Below, one piece after another: positions 43,910 to 49,014 of a stretch of 49,014 nt of DNA (the first letter of the stretch is position 1; each line of letters opens with the position of its first letter). This DNA comes from an uncultured Saprospiraceae bacterium (lineage in GTDB: Bacteria; Bacteroidota; Bacteroidia; Chitinophagales; Saprospiraceae), in assembly GCA_938007965.1 (NCBI GenBank), contig CALLMH010000039.1, forward strand, positions 1 to 49,014, given 5' to 3'. The notes beneath the pieces were generated by a model. It was not told the DNA's origin and ran no database searches. It worked only from the letters and a program-made list of their open reading frames with translations. A program made the translations under genes and the position numbers.

Positions 43910-45118
43910 TTAGCTATTACTTTTTTGGTTTATAAATTGATATATCTGTTCTAATCTTCTATTTAAAGTTACAAGTTGATCCTCTCTGAATGTATATTTC
44001 TCTTCGAGATTACGGAATCGATCTATGATATACTGCAAGTCAGATTGCGGTATTTTTGATTTCTTAGCGAGGGTCTCTACGTATGTTGGGTGGTCTTTTT
44101 TGAGGAAGTACTTTTGTTCCATTTTGTGGTAAAATATATTTCTCATATGTGCCACCAGTTTTTCATGTTTATTTTGCTGATAGAATAATTGGCTTACGGT
44201 ATCGATATATTCCAGCGAAGTATTTTCATTTTTATCGGTGATTGGTATTGCTTTTTGCCTTCGTTTGCCACCAAATATGGCATAGGACAAAAGTCCCAAT
44301 ACGAATAGGAAATACGCTGTCTTGAGTGGTTTGGAAGACATGATAAATTGAAGCGGATGCTCTGCTGGTGGAGGTTTGATTCCATTCAGTGTTCTTAGAA
44401 ATACAATATATGCTGGATCGAAGTGCGACAACATCCGTTCCATATAATCGAACATCTGTGGCTGCCTGTACGAGTGATTATGAAACACGCTAGGAATCAT
44501 GTGATAGTAGAGTGTCCCTTCTCCTATTTGAAAACGAGCGAGCAGCACCAGACTGTCATTTGCTTCTACTAATATCGTATTGTCATTATAATTGTACGTA
44601 GGATCTAGGAGCTGGTATGCCTCTGTTTGATCATATTGAAATTCTCGATCCACAAACCTGTAAATGATCGTGGAATCCAATTTTAAACTATCATTTTTAA
44701 AGTTAAAATTAAATTGTTCTTGATAGTCGTAACTGGTGCTATATCCCATGCTGAGAGTATCTTTGAGCTGGTAGGGAAGCGTTTTTGCCAGAAGCAATAC
44801 ATCATTTCCTTTGCCGATCAAGTCCATTAGTGTATCCATAGAAGTATCGTCGTAGTTGCCCAATATGTGGATATACAAGCCGTTCGTCGTAGTGGTATCA
44901 CGAAATTCTTTTGATATTTCATAATCTACACCTTCGAAGTATCTGATGATTGATTCTTTGAATACATAGTAACCCTGAGGTTCTTCATCTTCGAAGTCGT
45001 TTTTGTCTAGCCATATCACATCAGGTACCTTACGTATCTCGAAAAATAAAAATCCAATCAGAGTGACCAAGGCTGCCAAACAAGCTAAGATGATTCCAGT
45101 TTTATTCTTCATGATCAA
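43910..45118 (-). CDS. DUF4350-type membrane protein
   Basis: The 402-residue protein has a membrane segment at about residues 7-24 (IILACLAALVTLIGFLFF), a large extracytoplasmic domain of about 240 residues like the DUF4350 family (GYYVFKESIIRYF, DVLLLAKTLPYQ, LLARFQIGEGTLYYHMIPSVFHNHSY), a second membrane segment at about 272-290, and a cytoplasmic C-terminal helical region. DUF4350 occurs in MoxR-DUF58 loci of several phyla. It overlaps the DUF4129 gene by 17 bases upstream. The DUF4350 label rests on context and the GEGTLYY-type pattern, so moderate confidence. Confidence 0.8.
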   Translation of the reverse strand: MIMKNKTGIILACLAALVTLIGFLFFEIRKVPDVIWLDKNDFEDEEPQGYYVFKESIIRYFEGVDYEISKEFRDTTTTNGLYIHILGNYDDTSMDTLMDLIGKGNDVLLLAKTLPYQLKDTLSMGYSTSYDYQEQFNFNFKNDSLKLDSTIIYRFVDREFQYDQTEAYQLLDPTYNYNDNTILVEANDSLVLLARFQIGEGTLYYHMIPSVFHNHSYRQPQMFDYMERMLSHFDPAYIVFLRTLNGIKPPPAEHPLQFIMSSKPLKTAYFLFVLGLLSYAIFGGKRRQKAIPITDKNENTSLEYIDTVSQLFYQQNKHEKLVAHMRNIFYHKMEQKYFLKKDHPTYVETLAKKSKIPQSDLQYIIDRFRNLEEKYTFREDQLVTLNRRLEQIYQFINQKSNS

Positions 45119-45830
45119 GTTTTAGGTCTTGTGTAGAATAAAATTTCTCAAAATCTCTTCTCAGATGATCAAAAAAGTCTCGATCGATATCTTCCGAACC
45201 ATACCATACTCGCTCATATGCCATCACCAGATTACGGAAGTGAACAATCTTGCTGTGTTCGGACATCTCCCTTAAGTAATCTCTATTTGTCTTTTTGGGC
45301 TTCCATATGATACTTTCTTCGGCGACCAATACCTGTAGCAGTTGTATGAAGAGCATCCGTACTGCTTCTCGATAATTGCCAGCTTCTAGAGCGATCTCCA
45401 GTCCCGACTTTGCATCTATGGATTCTATATCTTCTACATCCTCTAAGTCCAGAGGTGCTATCGCTTCGAGTTTCTTCTCTATACTAATATTAGAAAATAT
45501 CAATACCAAGATAACCACGATCAGTATGATGATACCCAAGTAAAGAAGATACTGAAGTATCACCCCTAATCCGCCAAAGTTTATAGGAATAGTGTCCTTC
45601 ACTTCATCTTCTTTTTCTTTCTTTTTCTTTTTCTTTTGTTTTTTAGGAACGAGTTTTCTTTTCGATTTTTTGTATTTGATCAGTTCCTTGAGATCTTCGG
45701 TTTCGGCTTCTGTAAGGCTGTATATACTATCTGAGTATTCGATTTGAGCGATGCACAGCTGAGACGTCATTGATAATATAACCAATACAGTAATGGTAAC
45801 CAATTGATATGTGATCATCCTCATACTCAT
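45102..45830 (-). CDS. DUF4129-type membrane protein with lysine-rich segment
   Basis: The 242-residue protein starts with a signal-peptide-like segment (about residues 7-28), followed by a stretch with 20-odd lysines between residues 52 and 78 (KKQKKKKKKEKED). Next comes a membrane segment (about 88-112) and a cytoplasmic C-terminal domain with the DUF4129 pattern LEIALEAGNYREAVRMLFIQLLQVL and KTNRDYLREM. This is the usual DUF4129 layout in MoxR loci. The lysine tract is coded by an A/G-rich repeat (T/C on the plus strand, about 45609-45641) prone to slippage. It overlaps the SpoIIM-like gene by 4 bases and the DUF4350 gene by 17. Confidence 0.82.
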   Translation of the reverse strand: MSMRMITYQLVTITVLVILSMTSQLCIAQIEYSDSIYSLTEAETEDLKELIKYKKSKRKLVPKKQKKKKKKEKEDEVKDTIPINFGGLGVILQYLLYLGIIILIVVILVLIFSNISIEKKLEAIAPLDLEDVEDIESIDAKSGLEIALEAGNYREAVRMLFIQLLQVLVAEESIIWKPKKTNRDYLREMSEHSKIVHFRNLVMAYERVWYGSEDIDRDFFDHLRRDFEKFYSTQDLKLDHEE

Positions 45831-47695
45831 ACTTTGGCTTCGAATATTGAGGATTGTTGATTAAAGTTTTCAAATCTATCCCACAGGTCCGAAGCATTGA
45901 CCTTCGCTTGCTCCGAGTGATATACATTCATAAGTAAGTAATAATATAGAGGAAGGGTGAAGATATGTATCAGTGTGTAGGTGATCGTCAGTATGATTAC
46001 TCTTGTCACATTCTCGCCGTCGAATAGTTCGTGCCAATAAAAGAAATCAAAAATAAAGTTTCCAAGGGAGGAATATACTCCGAGATATAAGCCATAATGC
46101 AGAATCATAACCAATACCGCTGCGCTAATTTGATGAAACCAATTTGAAAATGATTCTTTATAAATAGTGATGATTTTCTTCCATACAGCCCATCTGGATT
46201 CTATGGTAGAATCTATCATCTTGACAAAAAACGTTGGCGGTACGACTATAAATAGTATGAATATCCATATCGGGTTATAAAAATACATCATAGCTAATGG
46301 TCCCAATATGATCAACATGATATTGATATAGTAATATTTAAGATATACCATCTTGTTTTTGAGCGTGAGATTGACGTCATTATAGATCATGCTTATAATC
46401 ATAAAAGCATAACTCAGTGACAACCAATATACACCAAACATGAATAATCCTCCGAACTCTATAGTCAGAAGGTGAGCGTAATCTACAGATTCTGTGTAGA
46501 CCAGTAGGTTGTAGTCAAGTGGGTATTCGTGATGAGTAGTTATAAATTTTTGGTAGAAAGTAATACTCGCAACAAAGATCACAAATAACGGAGCTAGTGC
46601 ATGGTTAATAAATGCTCCTAGGTGTGTTCGAAATTGGGAAAAAGACACTGCGATGTTTTCTTCAAAGGGTCTGAGTTTATCTTTTTTTAAATGAAGAGGC
46701 TGCACATTATCTGGGACTATTTCTAATGCACCTTTATCTACTAAGATGTACTTGTGATGCCACCAAGGATATATCACATACATCCCAAGGACATACGTCA
46801 GCGATATAAGTATTATCAATAGCTTGACCAAAGATGGTAATCCAGTCAGTCGAGTCACAAATGATTCTAGAAAACCAGCCATTATAAATAAAGGAATCGT
46901 ACCGACTATGATCCGCACCGCTCGTTTTGCCGAGATCTGAAGAGATGTGGCGCGATTGTAGGTCTTTGGAAATAAGAGCCCGTTGCCCAATACAAGACCA
47001 GCTGCGCCAGCAATGATGATAGCCGATATCTCAATCGTGCCGTGGATCCATATTGTAAGAAAAGACTCTACAAATAATCCCTCAGAGTAGAAGAAGTACT
47101 GAAATGAACCAAGCATAATACCATTTGTAAACAATACAATTATGGTTCCTAATGATCCTAGTATACCTAATATAAAACACAAGAAAGCGACTTTGATATT
47201 ATTAATTGTAATTGCAAAAAACATATTTGATTGTTCTTCGCCTTTGTATACGGCCATGGGGTCACCATTGTTTATATTGTCTCTAGTCATAGCGACATAT
47301 TCTTCTCCGACGACTACACCTAGGAAATCTGGATTATTCGATGATGACACGATGCCAATAAGGACAGCAATTGCAAAAATAAGAAATGAGGCCAAGAGTG
47401 CTTTCCGAGATCGGTACATCTCAGCGGGCAGTAACTCACTGAAAAAATGTTTTACAGCGTCAAGGCTCCACTCCGTTTTCTTGTCTTCCATCGAATCAAA
47501 AACCTGCTGTGTCAATTGGTTGAGGTAGGCTCTTACAGATCGTTTGGGGTAGAATGTACTCGCATATGCTAGGTCACTCGATACCTTTACGAATAGGTCG
47601 TGAAGCAAATCGGGATCCTTATCCTTTCGCTCAAGTAGGTTCTCGAGTGCACGCCATGTATCTTTGTTCTGTTCTATGAATTGTGATTCTGTCAA
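45827..47695 (-). CDS. SpoIIM-like integral membrane protein with C-terminal extension
   Basis: The 622-residue protein is the first gene of the minus-strand operon. Its N-terminus is the soluble helical part of the SpoIIM/DUF95 family (WRALENLLERKDKDPDLLHDLF, then DLAYASTFYPKRSVRAYLNQLTQ), followed by membrane segments with the family pattern NNIKVAFLCFILGILGSLGTI, WIHGTIEISAIIIAGAAGLVLG and GLLFPKTYNR. SpoIIM usually ends near residue ~330; here about 290 more residues follow with several further membrane segments (for example 420-455 and 535-600). Sporulation is not expected; the name comes from a Bacillus homologue. Function probably concerns the envelope, with MoxR. Confidence 0.88.
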   Translation of the reverse strand: MTESQFIEQNKDTWRALENLLERKDKDPDLLHDLFVKVSSDLAYASTFYPKRSVRAYLNQLTQQVFDSMEDKKTEWSLDAVKHFFSELLPAEMYRSRKALLASFLIFAIAVLIGIVSSSNNPDFLGVVVGEEYVAMTRDNINNGDPMAVYKGEEQSNMFFAITINNIKVAFLCFILGILGSLGTIIVLFTNGIMLGSFQYFFYSEGLFVESFLTIWIHGTIEISAIIIAGAAGLVLGNGLLFPKTYNRATSLQISAKRAVRIIVGTIPLFIMAGFLESFVTRLTGLPSLVKLLIILISLTYVLGMYVIYPWWHHKYILVDKGALEIVPDNVQPLHLKKDKLRPFEENIAVSFSQFRTHLGAFINHALAPLFVIFVASITFYQKFITTHHEYPLDYNLLVYTESVDYAHLLTIEFGGLFMFGVYWLSLSYAFMIISMIYNDVNLTLKNKMVYLKYYYINIMLIILGPLAMMYFYNPIWIFILFIVVPPTFFVKMIDSTIESRWAVWKKIITIYKESFSNWFHQISAAVLVMILHYGLYLGVYSSLGNFIFDFFYWHELFDGENVTRVIILTITYTLIHIFTLPLYYYLLMNVYHSEQAKVNASDLWDRFENFNQQSSIFEAKV

Positions 47696-47826
47696 TTATC
47701 GTTCATTGGTTTTATATCGGTTATTACGGAATGATGTTTTCTTTTAACAGGTTATGAAGGTGAAAATAAGAATATTTGTATATTGATGCGACAAACTATA
47801 GGTCAATTATATAAAAAAGAAATCAA

Positions 47827-48534
47827 TTGAAGTATATCGATATTTCCACTTCTCATAATATATCCATCAGATATAAATTAGCATCCGCTACAGAAAGAGT
47901 CTCAGCGTGGGTGATTGATATAATTATATTGATGTTTTATGCTTCTTTGGTATCAATTGTTGCGAGTATAAGTACGGTGATGTGGTATATATTAGTGTTT
48001 TTTGTGATCGCATTTTATCATCTTATTTTTGAAATATTAAATAATGGACAGTCTATTGGCAAGCGATTGCTCAAAATAAAAGTCGTGACTTTGCATGGGC
48101 GTACCGCAAAAGCACAGGATTATTTTCTACGGTGGATATTTAGAATATTGGATATCACATTTACTGGAGGGATGATGGCCATCCTTTACGTCATATCTAC
48201 TGAGAAACATCAACGGATAGGTGATATACTAGCGCAAACTACAGTAATCAAACTAAAAGCTGACAATCACTACGACCTTGTTGGGTTGATAAAACTAGGG
48301 AACCAAAAAAGAGAAATAACATATCCAAAAGTTACGATGTACGACGATGATGACCTGATGCTCGTAAAAGATGCAATTACAAGACTCCATAAATCTCCGA
48401 GTTTAGAAAATCAAAAAGTCGTAAGGTCTATTGCAGATAGAGTAGCTACTGATCTCGAAGTAAATCTCGGCGAGATCAAAAAATTGAAGTTTTTAGAGAC
48501 GGTCTTGTTGGATTATATAGCGCTTACTAGATAA
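47827..48534 (+). CDS. RDD family membrane protein, divergent head of the MoxR module
   Basis: The 235-residue protein has the RDD motif in its first membrane segment (RVSAWVIDIIILMFYASL), a second segment pair, the GQSIGKRLLKIKVV turn and the closing RIGDILAQTTVI, all in about residues 20-150. A soluble tail of about 85 residues follows (KVTMYDDDDLMLVKDAITRL and a helical end). The start is TTG at 47827; a stop lies 4 codons upstream in frame and no ATG is available before the conserved part. It is divergent from the SpoIIM-like gene across 131 bases. RDD plus SpoIIM is a frequent pairing in MoxR loci. Confidence 0.85.
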   Translation: MKYIDISTSHNISIRYKLASATERVSAWVIDIIILMFYASLVSIVASISTVMWYILVFFVIAFYHLIFEILNNGQSIGKRLLKIKVVTLHGRTAKAQDYFLRWIFRILDITFTGGMMAILYVISTEKHQRIGDILAQTTVIKLKADNHYDLVGLIKLGNQKREITYPKVTMYDDDDLMLVKDAITRLHKSPSLENQKVVRSIADRVATDLEVNLGEIKKLKFLETVLLDYIALTR

Positions 48535-48814
48535 TTTTTGATCTATTGGGAGGTTATATAAGTATGTTTTTATGCTCATTAAAAATAAAGGTTTACAAAG
48601 GGTAAGGTACTCAATTTGAATATTCATTTATATGGTGAAATAGACCACCTATGTATATCGAGGCTATATATAAGATTGGCGGTGTACAGCAATTAATTCT
48701 CGATTTTATGATGACGGTACAGCTCATCAAGGTATATGGATAAGGAAGATTAGTGTTGATACTATGGCAGAAATATGTGGAATTTGTGTAGATTGGTTCC
48801 ATATATATACAAGT
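48535..48814. other. Spacer between the RDD gene and the insertion sequence
   Basis: Two short ORFs (48651-48743 plus, 48611-48802 minus) have no recognisable sequence. I see no terminator or repeat, only AT-rich sequence. Confidence 0.5.
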
Positions 48815-49014
48815 TGGACTTCCTCGGAATAGTGGACAGTAAGATAAGTTAACTTTGTAAACAATAACTTATTATAATGAAAAAAAATAGAAGAAAGTAC
48901 ACTAAGACAGAAAAGCTCGAGATAGTAAAGCTAAGTATGAGCGACGAGCATACTGTGGCAGAATTAGCTGAACGGTTTGTTATATCAACAAATACGATAT
49001 ACAACTGGCGGAGC
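48815..49014 (+). mobile_element. Left end of an IS3-type insertion sequence (runs off the window)
   Basis: TGGACTTCCTCGG at 48815 begins a GC-richer stretch like the terminal repeats of IS3-type elements, and a transposase orfA-like frame starts 62 bases further in. The right end and target duplication lie outside the window. Confidence 0.65.
48877..49014 (+). CDS. IS3-type transposase OrfA, N-terminal fragment (cut by window end)
   Basis: Forty-six codons are visible. They begin MKKNRRKYTKTEKLEIVKL and continue with a helix-turn-helix pattern (VAELAERFVISTNTIYNW), the typical DNA-binding start of IS3-family OrfA proteins. The rest, and the overlapping OrfB integrase, should lie beyond 49014. 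The fragment is too short to name the subgroup. Confidence 0.75.
   Translation, partial: MKKNRRKYTKTEKLEIVKLSMSDEHTVAELAERFVISTNTIYNWRS

Noticed and set aside
48651-48743. 30-codon ORF between the RDD gene and the IS
   Set aside because: Short, without recognised sequence or start signal, in an AT-rich spacer.
1-49014. CRISPR array, prophage or defence island
   Set aside because: No regularly spaced repeats, phage structural genes or known defence nucleases/helicases were seen in the window.

Overview
This window comes from a chromosome of a member of the Bacteroidota, most likely of the Saprospiraceae/Chitinophagia kind. Three lines of evidence support this. Two large secreted proteins end in type A sorting domains of the type IX secretion system (T9SS). 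A promoter matches the phylum-specific pattern TTG-N19-TAnnTTTG. The division and murein (dcw) cluster has the Bacteroidota form, with an FtsL-like protein, a PASTA-ended FtsI and a long-tailed FtsZ. Base composition is AT-rich throughout.

Layout. From 2 to 4768 lie the 3' part of a very large T9SS-secreted surface protein and an unrecognised exported protein. From 4769 to 6181 there is a 1.4 kb gap with no convincing gene but many inverted repeats. From 6182 to 22969 runs the dcw cluster on the + strand: mraZ, rsmH, ftsL-like, ftsI, murE, mraY, murD, ftsW, murG, murC, ftsQ, ftsA, ftsZ. It encodes most cytoplasmic and lipid-linked steps of murein precursor synthesis plus the core divisome; murF and ddl are not in it. 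Some joints overlap (mraZ/rsmH, ftsW/murG, murG/murC), but others are spacers of 160 to 690 bp holding hairpins and terminator-like sequences. A strong terminator follows ftsZ.

From 23.4 to 32.4 kb lie accessory and housekeeping genes: a CIA30-like protein, a 1304-residue T9SS-secreted repeat protein on the minus strand, a DUF1080 lipoprotein, an AlkB-type dioxygenase, a DUF1015 protein, YjbQ, and a PqqB-like metallo-beta-lactamase-fold lipoprotein. From 32.4 to 40.7 kb come metabolic genes: a fused 2-oxoacid dehydrogenase E1, a DUF1573 protein, YaaA, a CtlX-like amidinotransferase-fold enzyme, KdsA, a malic enzyme, and an acidic protein of unknown function.

From 40.7 to 48.5 kb lies a membrane-associated MoxR module. 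On the minus strand, in transcription order, it holds SpoIIM-like, DUF4129, DUF4350, MoxR ATPase and DUF58 genes, then an RDD protein; a second RDD gene diverges from its head. The conserved composition suggests one envelope-associated AAA+ machine of unestablished function. The window ends inside the left end of an IS3-type insertion sequence.

The strongest candidates for undescribed biology are the MoxR/RDD/SpoIIM module, the eight-fold repeat module of the 1304-residue protein, the hairpin-rich non-coding gap before mraZ with an orphan minus-strand terminator, and two Shine-Dalgarno-led mini-ORFs just before ftsQ and ftsA. Nothing in the window clearly forms a complete new defence or mobile system.
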